A DNA stretch of 64,000 nucleotides from Pseudomonas flexibilis (GTDB lineage Bacteria; Pseudomonadota; Gammaproteobacteria; Pseudomonadales; Pseudomonadaceae). This document shows, in pieces, positions 9,470-19,375 of this stretch. A program made the translations under genes and the position numbers. The stretch spans positions 62,001-126,000 of the forward strand of contig NZ_JRUD01000002.1 in assembly GCF_000802425.1 (NCBI RefSeq). Direction: 5' to 3'. How positions within the stretch are numbered: position 1 is the stretch's first letter; the number at the start of each line of letters is the position of its first letter. The notes beneath the pieces are model-generated. The model was given only the letters and a program-made list of their open reading frames with translations. It ran no database searches and had not been told where the DNA came from.

Positions 9470-9541
9470 TGGATAAACAAAGCGTTATCCACCCTACGAT
9501 GTCTGGCGTTCCGTGTAGGGTGGATGGCCGAAGCCATCCAC
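9470..9541. repeat. Palindromic repeat with CCACCCTAC/GTAGGGTGG arms
   Basis: The purH-purD gap contains two facing arms, TTATCCACCCTACG and CGTGTAGGGTGGAT, followed by a second small palindrome (TGGATGGC facing GCCATCCA). The outer sequence resembles the ends of the elements at 4497-4583 and 56606-56695, but the centre differs, so it is a distinct subtype. Transcripts crossing from purH to purD would carry this hairpin. Confidence 0.6.
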
Positions 9542-9548
9542 CAGCGGA

Positions 9549-11156
9549 TCAATGGCGGAAGTGGCGCATGCCCGTGAACACCATCGCGATGCCGGCCTCA
9601 TTGGCCGCATCGATCACTTCCTGGTCGCGCATCGAGCCACCCGGCTGGATCACGGCGGTGATGCCGGCCTTGGCGGCGTTGTCGATGCCGTCGCGGAACG
9701 GGAAGAACGCGTCGGAGGCCATGACGGCGCCCTGCACCTGCAGACCGGCATGCTCAGCCTTGATGGCGGCGATGCGTGCGGAGTTGACGCGGCTCATCTG
9801 GCCGGCGCCGACGCCGACGGTCTGGCGGTTCTTCGCGTAGACGATGGCGTTGGACTTGACGAACTTGGCCACCTTCCAGGCGAACACCAGGTCGTGGATT
9901 TCCTGCTCGCTCGGCGCGCGCTGGGTCACCACCTTCAGGTCATCGGCGGTGATCATGCCGATGTCGCGGCTCTGCACCAGCAGACCACCGTTGACGCGCT
10001 TGAAGTCCCAGCCGGCGGCGCGTTCGGCCGGCCATTCGCCGCATTCCAGCAGGCGCACGTTGGCCTTGGCGGCCACCACGGCGCGGGCTTCGGCGGAGAC
10101 CTTCGGGGCGATGATCACTTCGACGAACTGGCGCTCGACGATGGCCTTGGCGGTTTCGCCGTCCAGCTCGCGGTTGAAGGCGATGATGCCGCCGAAGGCG
10201 GATTCGCTGTCGGTGGCATAGGCCAGGTCATAGGCCTTGCGGATGCCGCCTTCGTTTTCCGGCACCACGGCCACGCCGCACGGGTTGGCATGCTTGACGA
10301 TCACGCAGGCCGGCTTGACGAAGCTCTTCACGCATTCCAGCGCAGCGTCGGTGTCGGCCACGTTGTTGTAGGACAGCTCCTTGCCCTGCAGCTGCACGGC
10401 GGTGGCCACGCTGGCCTCGCCCTTCTGCGGCTCGACGTAGAAGGCGGCGATCTGGTGCGGGTTCTCGCCGTAGCGCATTTCCTGCGCCTTGATGAACTGG
10501 CTGTTGAAGGTGCGCGGGAACTGGCCACGGCCTTCGGTGGACAGGGTTTCGGCGGCCTGGTCGATGGTGCCCAGGTAGTTGGCGATCATGCCGTCGTAGG
10601 CGGCGGTGTGCTCGAAGGCCTTGAGGGCCAGGTCGAAACGCTGGGCGTAGGTCAGGCCGCCGGCCTTCAGGGATTCGACGATCCCTGCGTAGTCGCCGGC
10701 GTTGACCACGATGGCGACGTCCTTGTGGTTCTTCGCCGCGCTGCGGACCATGGTCGGGCCGCCGATGTCGATGTTCTCGATGGCATCCGGCAGGGTGCAG
10801 CCCGGCTTGGCCACGGTGGCCGCGAACGGGTAGAGGTTGACCGCCACCAGGTCGATCGGGGCGATGCCGTGTTCGGCCATGACTGCGCCATCCAGGTCAC
10901 GGCGACCGAGGATGCCACCGTGGATCTTCGGGTGCAGGGTCTTCACCCGGCCATCCATCATTTCCGGGAAGCCGGTGTAGTCGGCGACTTCCACGGCATT
11001 GACGCCGTTGTCCTTGAGCAGCTTGTAGGTGCCGCCGGTGGAGAGGATCTCCACGCCGAGCGCGGCGAGCTCACGGGCGAAGTCGACGATGCCGGTCTTG
11101 TCGGAAACGCTGATCAGGGCGCGGCGGACGGGGAGGCGGGTGGTCTGGTGAGTCAT
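9549..11156 (-). CDS. purH: Bifunctional AICAR formyltransferase / IMP cyclohydrolase
   Basis: Carries out the last two steps of IMP synthesis. The 535 residues are the normal length. Residues 1-150 form the MGS-like cyclohydrolase domain ([10 protein letters not shown] at the start, [14 protein letters not shown]). Residues 200-535 form the formyltransferase domain with RYGENPHQ and the catalytic KHANPCG motif. The ATG at 11156 (MTHQTT) is chosen; a TTG six codons upstream is less likely. It starts 44 bp after fis, on the same strand, and probably shares the dusB-fis transcript. Confidence 0.97.
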   Translation of the reverse strand: MTHQTTRLPVRRALISVSDKTGIVDFARELAALGVEILSTGGTYKLLKDNGVNAVEVADYTGFPEMMDGRVKTLHPKIHGGILGRRDLDGAVMAEHGIAPIDLVAVNLYPFAATVAKPGCTLPDAIENIDIGGPTMVRSAAKNHKDVAIVVNAGDYAGIVESLKAGGLTYAQRFDLALKAFEHTAAYDGMIANYLGTIDQAAETLSTEGRGQFPRTFNSQFIKAQEMRYGENPHQIAAFYVEPQKGEASVATAVQLQGKELSYNNVADTDAALECVKSFVKPACVIVKHANPCGVAVVPENEGGIRKAYDLAYATDSESAFGGIIAFNRELDGETAKAIVERQFVEVIIAPKVSAEARAVVAAKANVRLLECGEWPAERAAGWDFKRVNGGLLVQSRDIGMITADDLKVVTQRAPSEQEIHDLVFAWKVAKFVKSNAIVYAKNRQTVGVGAGQMSRVNSARIAAIKAEHAGLQVQGAVMASDAFFPFRDGIDNAAKAGITAVIQPGGSMRDQEVIDAANEAGIAMVFTGMRHFRH

Positions 11157-11200
11157 TGGAAAGCCATCATGCAATTGAAAGGGGGAGAACTCGGTCAGGC

Positions 11201-11512
11201 TCAGAGCAGGTCGTACTGCTTGAGCTTCTTGCGCAGGGTGCCGCGATTGAGGCCCAGCAGCTCGGAAGCCTTGGTCTGGTTGCCCTTCACGTAATTCATC
11301 ACGGTTTCCAGCAGGGGTGCTTCGACTTCGGCCAGCACCATGTTGTACACGTCCGTGGCAGGAGCGCCTTCCAGATGGGCGAAATAGTTGCGCAGCGCCT
11401 GTTCCACGCTGCCACGCAGGGTCTGCTGGCCGGGCGCGTTCAGGTGCTGTTTCAGATTGGCTTGCTCACTCACGGGGGTTGTTCCAGTTTCAAATGTCTC
11501 GGTCATGGTCAT
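11201..11512 (-). CDS. fis: DNA-binding protein Fis
   Basis: Small nucleoid protein that bends DNA and tunes rRNA, virulence and recombination genes. 103 residues, close to the 98-107 of other gammaproteobacteria. The C-terminal helix-turn-helix is clear ([16 protein letters not shown] near residues 80-96), preceded by the dimer helix region ([12 protein letters not shown]). Its ATGA start overlaps the stop of dusB by four bases, the classical dusB-fis arrangement, so its level should follow the dusB promoter and translational coupling. Confidence 0.97.
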   Translation of the reverse strand: MTMTETFETGTTPVSEQANLKQHLNAPGQQTLRGSVEQALRNYFAHLEGAPATDVYNMVLAEVEAPLLETVMNYVKGNQTKASELLGLNRGTLRKKLKQYDLL

Positions 11513-12504
11513 GCGGCCACCTCTTCCTCTGCATTCCGCGCGGCGAAGAATTCACGAACATCGGCGCACTGCGCGTGCGTGCTGTCCAGACGATTGAATT
11601 GGGCGCGGAACTCCCTGGCGCCCGGCAGCGTTGCCAGATACCAGCCGACATGCTTGCGGGCGATGCGAACGCCCATCTCGTCGCCGTAAAAGGCGTGCAG
11701 TGCCGACAGATGATCCAGCAGTATTCGTTCCACTTCTTGCAGCCCCGGCTCGGGCAGGCGTTCCCCGGTTTCCAGGAAATGGTTGATCTCCCGGAAGATC
11801 CACGGGCGCCCCTGCGCCGCGCGGCCGATCAGCAGTGCGTCGGCGCCGGTGTGCGCCAGCACCTGGCGGGCCTTTTCCGGTGAGGTGATGTCGCCGTTGG
11901 CGAACACCGGCATGGAAACGGCCTGCTTGATGGTGGCGATGGTGTCGTACTCCGCTTCCCCGGTGTACAGGTCGGCCCGTGTGCGGCCATGCACGGCGAG
12001 CGCGGCAATGCCTTCCTGTTCGGCAATCCGTGCCACGGTCAGCCCGTTCTTGTTATCGCGGTCCCAGCCGGTGCGGATCTTCAGCGTGACGGGCACATCC
12101 ACTGCGCCCACCACGGCCGAAAGGATTTCCGCGACCAGCTTTTCGTCCTTCATGAGCGCCGAACCGGCCGCCTTGTTGCAGACTTTCTTGGCGGGGCAGC
12201 CCATGTTGATGTCGATGATCTGCGCGCCCAGCTCCACGTTGGCGCGCGCTGCCTCGGCGAGCATCTGCGGATCGCCGCCGGCGATCTGCACCGAACGCGG
12301 TTCCGGGTCGTCGGCGTGCAGCATGCGCAGGCGCGACTTGCGGCTGTGCCACAGGCGCACGTCGCTGGTGAGCATTTCCGACACCACGAGCCCGGCGCCG
12401 AGCCGCCGGCAAAGCTGGCGGAACGGCCTGTCCGTCACGCCCGCCATGGGCGCGAGGATCAGTCGATTGGGCAATTCGTAGGGGCCGATACGTACCGCTG
12501 ACAT
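11509..12504 (-). CDS. dusB: tRNA-dihydrouridine synthase B
   Basis: FMN- and NADPH-dependent enzyme that reduces uridine in the D-loop of tRNA. 331 residues from the ATG at 12504 ([11 protein letters not shown]); a longer reading to 12555 lacks the family start. Visible motifs are APMAGVTD near residue 20, [12 protein letters not shown] near 96 with the catalytic cysteine, RTGWD, and the FMN phosphate site FANGDI. It is the first gene of a probable dusB-fis-purH-purD transcript. Assigned to DusB rather than DusA/C by the fis linkage. Confidence 0.96.
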   Translation of the reverse strand: MSAVRIGPYELPNRLILAPMAGVTDRPFRQLCRRLGAGLVVSEMLTSDVRLWHSRKSRLRMLHADDPEPRSVQIAGGDPQMLAEAARANVELGAQIIDINMGCPAKKVCNKAAGSALMKDEKLVAEILSAVVGAVDVPVTLKIRTGWDRDNKNGLTVARIAEQEGIAALAVHGRTRADLYTGEAEYDTIATIKQAVSMPVFANGDITSPEKARQVLAHTGADALLIGRAAQGRPWIFREINHFLETGERLPEPGLQEVERILLDHLSALHAFYGDEMGVRIARKHVGWYLATLPGAREFRAQFNRLDSTHAQCADVREFFAARNAEEEVAA

Positions 12505-12567
12505 AGGACTTCCCTGCTCTGGGGCCTGCTGGCTCAGGTCGATCGGAGGCTGCAAAAAAGGGTGGGC

Positions 12568-12596
12568 ATGATACCCGCTCTCCGGGCCCGGTTAAA
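12568..12596 (-). promoter_or_regulatory. Sigma-70 promoter for dusB-fis
   Basis: On the minus strand TTTAAC (12591-12596) and TATCAT (12568-12573) are spaced by exactly 17 bases, about 64 bases upstream of the dusB ATG. The stretch after the -10 is GC-rich near the start point, as in many growth-rate-controlled promoters, but that control is inference. Confidence 0.65.
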
Positions 12597-12698
12597 GTTG
12601 GTTTTGAACAAATTCTGAACAGCCGGAGCGTTATCGCCGTGTGGAATCAGCTAACCGACCAGGCGTGGTTCACCCCGATCCGGTCCGGGCGATCCCGG

Positions 12699-13895
12699 CT
12701 ATTCAGGAGAGTGGAAGGCGAGGCTGTAGTTCACCGCCTTGCTGCCCGGATCGAGAATTTCCAGGGAGATGTGGATGGGCGTCTGCGAGGGCATGTCCTG
12801 TTGCCCGGCCAGTTCGCCGCTCAGGTATTCGCTGGGCTTGAAGCGGCGGCTGGCGATCGGCTGCCCGCCGATATCGGCGAAGCGCAGTTCCAGCAGCGGG
12901 AAGGGCTGGGCGAAGCTGGCGCGGTTGTAGAGGATGGCGTCCACCACCAGCGCGCCCCGGTAGGACGGATGGCTGCGCACCACCAGATTGCTGCTGCGGA
13001 TCTGCTCGATGTCGACCCGTGACGGCAGGCTGCAGCCGAGGGTCGGGCAGAGCCGTTCGAACCAGGGGCGGTACTGGTCCTGGCGGGCCAGGTCCTGGAA
13101 ATTGTGGTGGACGTACTGGGCGGCCAGCGCCAGGAGCGCGAGCAGAATCAGGAACGCCCAGAGCAGCCAGCGTCCCCAGGGCTTCTTCGGCTTCTGCCAT
13201 TCCAGCTGCAGAGGCGCCTCGGCCAGCTCATGAAGGGCAACCCCGGGGGCTTCATCCCTGCCGTCGTCGACCCGCAGCGATTCAGCGGGAGCTGCCGGCA
13301 GCGGCTTGTCAGCCTTCGGCCGGGCCGGGCCGAGCGCTTCAGGCTGCGGCTCGCGCGTGTTGTCGCGTTCGGCGCTGAGTGCCTCGTCGCGCAGCAATGC
13401 CTCGGCCCAGGCCTCATCGTCCGCTTCGGGCTTGGTGGCGGGGCCGAGCAGGCGCTCGGCGGTGCCGGGCGCGCCCTTGAGGGTCTTGAACTGCGCGGAC
13501 AGCTGTTCTTCCTGGTCCAGGCGCTCCAGTTCCTGGTCCAGGTCCAGGTCGCCCAGATCCAGGTCGTCATGGATGCGCAGGTCGTCATCGCGCAGCGTCG
13601 GTCGGGGTTTGTCCGCTGGCGGGGACTTCGCGGCTTCGGGCTTGGCGGGCGGGACCACCGCAGCCGCGGGGGGCGGCGGCGAAGCCGGCTTGGCGACCGC
13701 CGGCGCGGGCGTCCCGGATGGCTTGCTGGCGGCGGGCGGCGCGTTGCGGGCGGCCTCGGCAATCTGCCGCGCAGCATTGAACACGTGCAGGCAGGCGCCA
13801 CAACGCACGGCGCCCTGGGCTGCGCCGAGCTGGGCGCGGCTGACCCGGAAGCGGGTGCGACAGTTGGGGCACTGGGCGACGTAGTTCTCTGACAT
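12699..13895 (-). CDS. Zinc-ribbon membrane protein with DUF3426 domain
   Basis: 398 residues. Residues 9-35 form a MJ0042-type zinc ribbon (CPNC...CGAC, cysteines 9, 12, 32, 35). Then follows a long linker rich in Pro, Ala and acidic residues (about 45-230), one membrane segment (about 243-262), and a C-terminal DUF3426 domain (about 275-398) with LELRFADIGGQPIASRRF. The topology is probably zinc ribbon inside and DUF3426 in the periplasm. No biochemical role is known to me. It lies between prmA and dusB on the same strand, as I recall from P. aeruginosa, where it is also uncharacterised. The ATG at 13895 begins with MSENYVAQCPNC. Confidence 0.88.
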   Translation of the reverse strand: MSENYVAQCPNCRTRFRVSRAQLGAAQGAVRCGACLHVFNAARQIAEAARNAPPAASKPSGTPAPAVAKPASPPPPAAAVVPPAKPEAAKSPPADKPRPTLRDDDLRIHDDLDLGDLDLDQELERLDQEEQLSAQFKTLKGAPGTAERLLGPATKPEADDEAWAEALLRDEALSAERDNTREPQPEALGPARPKADKPLPAAPAESLRVDDGRDEAPGVALHELAEAPLQLEWQKPKKPWGRWLLWAFLILLALLALAAQYVHHNFQDLARQDQYRPWFERLCPTLGCSLPSRVDIEQIRSSNLVVRSHPSYRGALVVDAILYNRASFAQPFPLLELRFADIGGQPIASRRFKPSEYLSGELAGQQDMPSQTPIHISLEILDPGSKAVNYSLAFHSPE

Positions 13896-13960
13896 TGCGC
13901 GTATCCGCGGGGAGTCGGGCGATGGCCTTACAGGCCGATTAGTCTAACGCAACCCCGTGC

Positions 13961-14839
13961 TCAGCGGCGTACCCCGCTGATGCGCACCCAGCCGTCCTGC
14001 TCGGCGGTGGGGTCGAGTTCGAAGGCCTCGGCGTAAGCCGCGCGCACCTCGTCAGCCTGCTCGGCCAGGATGCCGGACAGCGCCAGGCGGCCGCCGTGCT
14101 TCACTCGCGCGGTGATCTGCGGGGCGAGCTGCACCAGCGGGCCGGCGAGAATGTTGGCGACCACCACGTCGGCCTGCCCGTCCGGCAGATCCTGCGGCAG
14201 ATAGAGCGGGAAGCGCGCCGGGTCGATGCCGTTGCGGCTGGCGTTGTCGCGGGAGGCTTCCAGGGCTTGCGGGTCGATGTCGGTGCCCACCGCCCGTTCG
14301 GCGCCCAGCAACAGGGCGGCGATGGCCAGGATGCCGGAGCCGCAGCCGAAGTCCAGCACGCTGCACCCTTCGAGCGCCTGGCCGTCCAGCCATTGCAGGC
14401 ACAGTGCGGTGGTCGGGTGGGTGCCGGTGCCGAATGCCAGGCCCGGATCGAGCAGCAGGTTGACGGCGTCCGGCTCGGGGGCGGCGTGCCAGCTCGGCAC
14501 GATCCACAGGCGGCGGCCGAAGCGCATGGGCTGGAAGTTGTCCATCCAGCTGCGCTCCCAGTCCTGGTCCTCGATGCGCTCGACCTGGTGCTCGGGCAGC
14601 GGATCGCCGGTCAGCAGGCGCAGGTGCGCGAGTACCTGCTCGCCATCGGCATCGCCTTCGAACAGCGCCAGCAGGTGGGTGTGGCTCCACAGCGGCGTGG
14701 TGCCCAGGTCCGGCTCGAAGATCGGCTGGTCTTCGGCGTCCATGAAGGTGACCGACACGGCACCGACGTCCAGCAGGGCATCCTCATAGAAAGAGGCCTG
14801 GTCAGGGGTGATGGCGAGGCGGACTTGTAACCAGGGCAT
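13961..14839 (-). CDS. prmA: Ribosomal protein L11 methyltransferase
   Basis: SAM-dependent enzyme that trimethylates ribosomal protein L11. 292 residues from the ATG at 14839 ([11 protein letters not shown]), the family start; a longer frame to 14917 is not conserved-looking. It has the N-terminal substrate-recognition domain, the [13 protein letters not shown] block near residue 140, the SAM motif VLDFGCGSG near 165, and the NILAGPL active-site motif near 230. It ends 65 bp before the zinc-ribbon gene. Confidence 0.96.
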   Translation of the reverse strand: MPWLQVRLAITPDQASFYEDALLDVGAVSVTFMDAEDQPIFEPDLGTTPLWSHTHLLALFEGDADGEQVLAHLRLLTGDPLPEHQVERIEDQDWERSWMDNFQPMRFGRRLWIVPSWHAAPEPDAVNLLLDPGLAFGTGTHPTTALCLQWLDGQALEGCSVLDFGCGSGILAIAALLLGAERAVGTDIDPQALEASRDNASRNGIDPARFPLYLPQDLPDGQADVVVANILAGPLVQLAPQITARVKHGGRLALSGILAEQADEVRAAYAEAFELDPTAEQDGWVRISGVRR

Positions 14840-14915
14840 GGGCGTACCTGCGGGCGAGTGGGGTGGCATGGGGCGCGCATGATAGCGCGTCGGCGGGGCC
14901 AGGCCCAGAAACGCC

Positions 14916-14939
14916 AAGGGCCGCCCGCAGGCAGCCCTT
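14916..14939 (-). terminator. Probable terminator after accC
   Basis: A ten-base-pair stem (AAGGGC.GCC paired with GGC.GCCCTT, one wobble) with a four-base loop, about 20 bp after the accC stop. The T-tract that follows on the minus strand is weak (GCGTTTCT), so it may need Rho or only stabilise the 3' end. Confidence 0.5.
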
Positions 14940-14960
14940 GGTGTACACGTCAGCCGAGGC

Positions 14961-16313
14961 TCAGTGCTTGTCCATACCCAGTTTCTTTTCCAGGTAGTGG
15001 ATGTTCACGCCACCCTGGCAGAAGCCCGGGTCACGGGTCAGGTCGCGGTGCAGCGGGACGTTGGTCTTGATGCCGTCGACCACGATCTCGTCCAGGGCGT
15101 TGCGCATGCGCGCCATGGCTTCGTCGCGGCTGTTGCCGTAGGCAATGACCTTGCCGATCAGCGAGTCGTAGTTCGGCGGAACCGCGTAACCGCTGTACAG
15201 GTGCGAGTCGACACGGATGCCGTTGCCACCCGGGGCGTGGTAGTGCTTGACCTTGCCGGGGCTGGGCATGAAGGTCGCCGGGTCTTCGGCGTTGATCCGG
15301 CACTCCAGCGCGTGGCCACGGACCACCACGTCTTCCTGCTTGATCGACAGCTTGTTGCCGGCGGCGATGCTGAGCATCTCCTTGACGATGTCCACGCCGG
15401 TGATCATTTCGGTCACCGGGTGTTCGACCTGCACGCGGGTGTTCATCTCGATGAAGTAGAAGCGACCGTCTTCATAGAGGAACTCGAAGGTGCCCGCGCC
15501 GCGGTAGCCGATCTCGATGCAGGCGTCGACGCAGCGCTTGAGCACTTCGGCGCGGGCCTTCTCGTCGATCAGCGGGGCGGGGGCTTCTTCCAGCACCTTC
15601 TGGTGGCGGCGCTGCAGCGAGCAGTCGCGGTCGTAGAGGTGGATGGCGTTGCCCTGGCCGTCGGCCAGCACCTGGACTTCCACGTGACGCGGGTTGCCGA
15701 GGAACTTCTCCAGGTAGACCATCGAGTTGCCGAAGGCGGCGCCGGCTTCGGTGCGGGTCAGCTTGGCCGACTTGATCAGGTCTTCTTCCTTGTGCACCAC
15801 GCGCATGCCGCGACCACCGCCGCCGCCGGCGGCCTTGATGATCACCGGATAACCCACTTCGCGGGCGATGCGCAGGGCTTCCTGCTCGTCTTCCGGCAGC
15901 GGGCCGTCGGAGCCCGGAACGGTCGGCACACCGGCCTTCTTCATGGCGTCCTTGGCAGACACCTTGTCGCCCATCAGGCGAATCACGTCGGCGGTCGGGC
16001 CGACGAAGGCGAAGCCGGAGCGCTCGACCTGCTCGGCGAAATCAGCGTTCTCGGCCAGGAAGCCGTAGCCCGGGTGGATCGCGGTGGCGCCGGTGACTTC
16101 GGCGGCGGCGATGATCGCCGGGATGGACAGGTAGGACTGCGCGGCGTTGGCCGGGCCGATGCAAACCGACTCGTCGGCCAGCGACAGGTGCATCAGCTCG
16201 CGGTCCGCGGTGGAATGAACCGCGACGGTCTTGATGCCCAGTTCCTTGCAGGCGCGCAGGACGCGCAGGGCAATCTCGCCGCGGTTGGCAATAAGGACTT
16301 TTTCCAGCTGCAT
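14961..16313 (-). CDS. accC: Acetyl-CoA carboxylase, biotin carboxylase subunit
   Basis: Carboxylates the biotin on AccB with ATP and bicarbonate, the first half of malonyl-CoA synthesis. About 450 residues from the ATG at 16313 ([15 protein letters not shown]). The ATP-grasp loop GGGGRGM is near residue 163, the catalytic [14 protein letters not shown] near 288, and the MRNALDEI region near 405. It starts 17 bp after accB, so translation is probably coordinated with it, and ends before a hairpin. Confidence 0.98.
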   Translation of the reverse strand: MQLEKVLIANRGEIALRVLRACKELGIKTVAVHSTADRELMHLSLADESVCIGPANAAQSYLSIPAIIAAAEVTGATAIHPGYGFLAENADFAEQVERSGFAFVGPTADVIRLMGDKVSAKDAMKKAGVPTVPGSDGPLPEDEQEALRIAREVGYPVIIKAAGGGGGRGMRVVHKEEDLIKSAKLTRTEAGAAFGNSMVYLEKFLGNPRHVEVQVLADGQGNAIHLYDRDCSLQRRHQKVLEEAPAPLIDEKARAEVLKRCVDACIEIGYRGAGTFEFLYEDGRFYFIEMNTRVQVEHPVTEMITGVDIVKEMLSIAAGNKLSIKQEDVVVRGHALECRINAEDPATFMPSPGKVKHYHAPGGNGIRVDSHLYSGYAVPPNYDSLIGKVIAYGNSRDEAMARMRNALDEIVVDGIKTNVPLHRDLTRDPGFCQGGVNIHYLEKKLGMDKH

Positions 16314-16330
16314 CGCAGGTTCCCCGCGCA

Positions 16331-16792
16331 TCAGACGATGGTGAACAGCGGCTGGTCGAACTCTACCGGCTGACCGTTTTCCACCAGGATGGATTCGATG
16401 ACGCCACTGGCTTCGGCCTCGATGTGGTTCATCATCTTCATCGCTTCAACGATGCACAGGATGTCGCCCTTCTTCACGGTCTGGCCGACTTCGGCGAACG
16501 CCGCGGAGGTCGGGGAGGCGGCGCGGTAGAAGGTGCCGACCATCGGCGAGCGGACCACGTGGCCGTTCAGCTTGGGTGCGGCCGGAGCGGCGTCGGCGGC
16601 GGCCGGAGCGGCAGCCGGGGCAGCGGCGACAGGAGCAGCCATCGGGGCCGGAGCGGCGTAGACGTGCTGGGCAGCGCCCTTGCCGGTGTTACGGCTGATG
16701 CGCACGGACTCTTCGCCTTCGCGAATCTCTAGTTCGTCGATACCGGACTCTTCCAGCAGCTCGATCAGTTTCTTGACTTTACGGATATCCAT
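16331..16792 (-). CDS. accB: Biotin carboxyl carrier protein of acetyl-CoA carboxylase
   Basis: 153 residues. An N-terminal dimerisation helix ([16 protein letters not shown]) is followed by an Ala/Pro linker at about 45-75, then the biotinyl domain with the modified lysine in [11 protein letters not shown] near residue 119 and the thumb region [15 protein letters not shown]. It lies between aroQ (24 bp upstream) and accC (17 bp downstream), the standard aroQ-accB-accC order of Pseudomonas. Confidence 0.98.
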   Translation of the reverse strand: MDIRKVKKLIELLEESGIDELEIREGEESVRISRNTGKGAAQHVYAAPAPMAAPVAAAPAAAPAAADAAPAAPKLNGHVVRSPMVGTFYRAASPTSAAFAEVGQTVKKGDILCIVEAMKMMNHIEAEASGVIESILVENGQPVEFDQPLFTIV

Positions 16793-16815
16793 TAAGCAAT
16801 CACTCCCAAGTAGGG

Positions 16816-17259
16816 TCAGGGGCGTTCAAGGTGTTCTAGTGCCGCCTCCAGGGCCAGGCGGTAGCCGCTGGCGCCGAGACCGCAGATCACTCCCACCGCC
16901 ACGTCGGAAAAGTAGGAGTGATGCCGGAAAGGTTCACGTTTATGCACGTTGGACAGGTGAACTTCGATGAATGGGATGCTCACTCCCAGCAGCGCGTCAC
17001 GTATCGCAACGCTGGTATGTGTAAAAGCCGCCGGATTGATGAGGATGAAGTCCACGCCCTCGCCACGCGCGGCGTGAATCCGCTCGATGAGCACGTGCTC
17101 GGCGTTGCTCTGCAGCCAGTGCAGTTCATGACCGGCGGCGCGGGCGCGCTGTTGCAGATCGGCATTGATCTGTTCGAGCGTGATCGCGCCGTAGATACCG
17201 GGCTCGCGAGTGCCCAGCAGGTTGAGATTGGGACCGTGCAGCACCAGCAGCGTGGCCAT
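16816..17259 (-). CDS. aroQ: 3-dehydroquinate dehydratase, type II
   Basis: Removes water from 3-dehydroquinate in the shikimate pathway. 147 residues, the usual size of the dodecameric type II enzyme. Signature [16 protein letters not shown] at residues 9-24 includes the catalytic tyrosine; [16 protein letters not shown] near 77 holds the substrate-binding and histidine residues; [15 protein letters not shown] near 103 is the second conserved block. It leads the aroQ-accB-accC operon. Confidence 0.97.
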   Translation of the reverse strand: MATLLVLHGPNLNLLGTREPGIYGAITLEQINADLQQRARAAGHELHWLQSNAEHVLIERIHAARGEGVDFILINPAAFTHTSVAIRDALLGVSIPFIEVHLSNVHKREPFRHHSYFSDVAVGVICGLGASGYRLALEAALEHLERP

Positions 17260-17459
17260 GGGGGAACCTTGTGCGGGGATGGAAGTCGGCGACTATGCCG
17301 GGAACCGGGGGCGGCTGTCCATAAGCCAACAGTAGACGGCCGATTGCCGGGTAATGGCCGACGTTGGCCGAAAGATGCCTGGGTTTCGGAATGCTGGGGC
17401 GGAAGCCGACCGCCTGGTCGGAACCGCTGCCGCCAGCCTTGCGCGGGCGGCTGCTGGCT

Positions 17460-19205
17460 TCAGAGGCGCGTGCTCGCTTCGCGCAGGCGCTCGCCGAACA
17501 GCGCGGCGGTGGTTTCGCCGACCACGCGCAGGTCCTGCCACTCTTCGCCGCTGGGCGCGAACAATTGCAGGGCTGGCGGGCCGAACAGCTGGTAGCGATC
17601 GAGCAGGGTGCGCTGGGCGGCGTCGCTGCGCGTGATGTCGAAGCGCAGCAACCGGTAGCCGGCCAGCTGTTCACGGATCTGGGGTGCCTCGAGCACCTCG
17701 CGTTCGATGACCTTGCAGCTCACGCACCAGTCGGCATACCAGTCGAGCAGCACCGGCTGGCCGGCGGCGCGCGCGTCGGCCAGGGCGGCATCCAGGGCGG
17801 CGGGCTCATCGAGGGTCAGCCAGGCGCCACTCTGCACGCGGGTCGCCGGCGCGGCGCTGCCGGCCTCCAGGCGACCCAGCGGACGCAGCGGATCCGATTC
17901 GCCCTGCAGCGCGCCGACCCAGGCGCTCAGGCCGTAGACCAGCAGGGCCAGGCCGGCCAGCTGGCTGAGCTTCTGGCGTCCCGGCTTGGGAATGAATTCC
18001 AGGGCGCCGAGCCACAGTGCGGTACCAACCGCCAGCAGGCCCCACAGCGCCAGGGACAGCGAGCCGGGCAGCACACGCTCCAGCAGCCAGATCGAGACCG
18101 CCAGCAGCATCACGCCGAAGGCGTTGCGTACGCCCACCATCCAGGGGCCGGACTTGGGCAGCAGCGTGCCACCGCCGACCCCGAACAGCACCAGCGGCGT
18201 GCCCATGCCCAGGCCCAGCGCCAGCAGCTTCAGGCCGCCACCCAGCGCGTCGCCGCTGCTGCTGATGTACAGCAGGGCGGCGGCCAGCGGTGCGGACACG
18301 CAGGGGGACACCAGCAGGCTGGACAGCACCCCGAGGACCGCTGCGCCGAGCAGCGAGCCACCGCGCGCCTGGCCGGCTAGGCGGTCCAGCGGTGTGCGCA
18401 GCACGGCAGGCAGGCGCAGCTCGAAGGTGCCGAACATGGCCAGCGCGAACAGCGCGAAGAAGGCGGCGAACGGCACCAGCACCCAGGGGGACTGCAGGCG
18501 CGCCTGCAGGTTGAGGCCGGCGCCGAACAGGCCCATCAGGGCGCCGAGCAGGGCAAAGCAGATCGCCATCGGCAGCACGTAGGCCAGCGACAGGCTCAGG
18601 CCGCGCAGGCCGCCCACCTGGCCGCGCAGCACCACGCCGGAGAGGATCGGCAGCATCGGCAGCACGCAGGGAGTGAAGGTCAGCCCCAGGCCGGCCAGGA
18701 AGAACAACGCCAGGCTGCGCCAGTCCAGGGATGCGCCGCCGGGCCCGTCGATCTCCAGCTCGCGGCTCTCCGGCGGATAGCACAGGCCCAGGTCGGCGCA
18801 ACCCTGATAGCCGACCCGCAGCGTGAAGCCGCGGCCCTGCGGGTTGTCCACGGCCAGGCTGATCTCGGTGATGCCGTAGTGGGCCTCGATCTCGCCGAAG
18901 TACTCGTCGACTTTCTTTACGCCGGGGGGGATCTGCGGCTCGCCCAGCGTCACGCCGGGCGTGTCGGTGGCAAAGCTGAACTGATGGCGGTACAGGTAAT
19001 AGCCGTCGGCGTTGCTGAAGCGCAGGCGCACCTGCTGCGGGGTGGACTCCAGCAGCTCCAGGCGGAAGGCCTTGTCCACCGGCAGGAAGTCGCTGCTGTT
19101 GTTCAGGGCGCCGCCGAGCAGGGACTGGGCGCGCGGCGCCTCGGGCAGGGCGGCCAGCGAGGGCAGGCTGAACAGCAGGAGAAGGATAAGCAGCAGGCGG
19201 CGCAT
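17460..19205 (-). CDS. dsbD: Thiol:disulfide interchange protein DsbD (DipZ)
   Basis: Moves electrons from cytoplasmic thioredoxin to the periplasm to reduce DsbC-type isomerases and cytochrome c partners. 581 residues from the ATG at 19205. Order: signal peptide (1-18), periplasmic alpha domain with Cys136 and Cys142, eight-helix membrane domain (about 165-450) with paired Cys180 (FTPCVLP) and Cys302 (VSPCVSAP), and C-terminal thioredoxin-like gamma domain with CVSC (494-497). All three cysteine pairs are present, so the relay is complete. A 200-bp gap separates it from aroQ; the 170 bp upstream face proA on the other strand. Confidence 0.97.
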   Translation of the reverse strand: MRRLLLILLLLFSLPSLAALPEAPRAQSLLGGALNNSSDFLPVDKAFRLELLESTPQQVRLRFSNADGYYLYRHQFSFATDTPGVTLGEPQIPPGVKKVDEYFGEIEAHYGITEISLAVDNPQGRGFTLRVGYQGCADLGLCYPPESRELEIDGPGGASLDWRSLALFFLAGLGLTFTPCVLPMLPILSGVVLRGQVGGLRGLSLSLAYVLPMAICFALLGALMGLFGAGLNLQARLQSPWVLVPFAAFFALFALAMFGTFELRLPAVLRTPLDRLAGQARGGSLLGAAVLGVLSSLLVSPCVSAPLAAALLYISSSGDALGGGLKLLALGLGMGTPLVLFGVGGGTLLPKSGPWMVGVRNAFGVMLLAVSIWLLERVLPGSLSLALWGLLAVGTALWLGALEFIPKPGRQKLSQLAGLALLVYGLSAWVGALQGESDPLRPLGRLEAGSAAPATRVQSGAWLTLDEPAALDAALADARAAGQPVLLDWYADWCVSCKVIEREVLEAPQIREQLAGYRLLRFDITRSDAAQRTLLDRYQLFGPPALQLFAPSGEEWQDLRVVGETTAALFGERLREASTRL

Positions 19206-19337
19206 GGGCGTCTCGTCACAACGCAAGGAGCCGGCATGATACCCGACTCGCTCGCGAGGGGGCGCGACGTGGCGTCGCAAGAGATTACCGGACGGCGGCG
19301 ACCCGCGCCGTGCTGGGCTTTGCCCGGGCGCCCCGGC

Positions 19338-19343
19338 TATAAT
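19338..19343 (+). promoter_or_regulatory. -10 box upstream of proA
   Basis: A perfect TATAAT, 33 bp before the proA ATG. The matching -35 region is poor (best candidate GGGCTT at 19315-19320, 17-bp spacing). It is the only good promoter candidate in front of the proA-to-rlpA gene run. Confidence 0.55.
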
Positions 19344-19375
19344 CGCGGCCTTTTCCCGACTTGCAGACCCGAATC

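Noticed and set aside
12505-12698. Extra small gene between dusB and the DUF3426 gene
   Set aside because: Only short chance frames; the region is accounted for by the dusB-fis promoter and upstream sequence.
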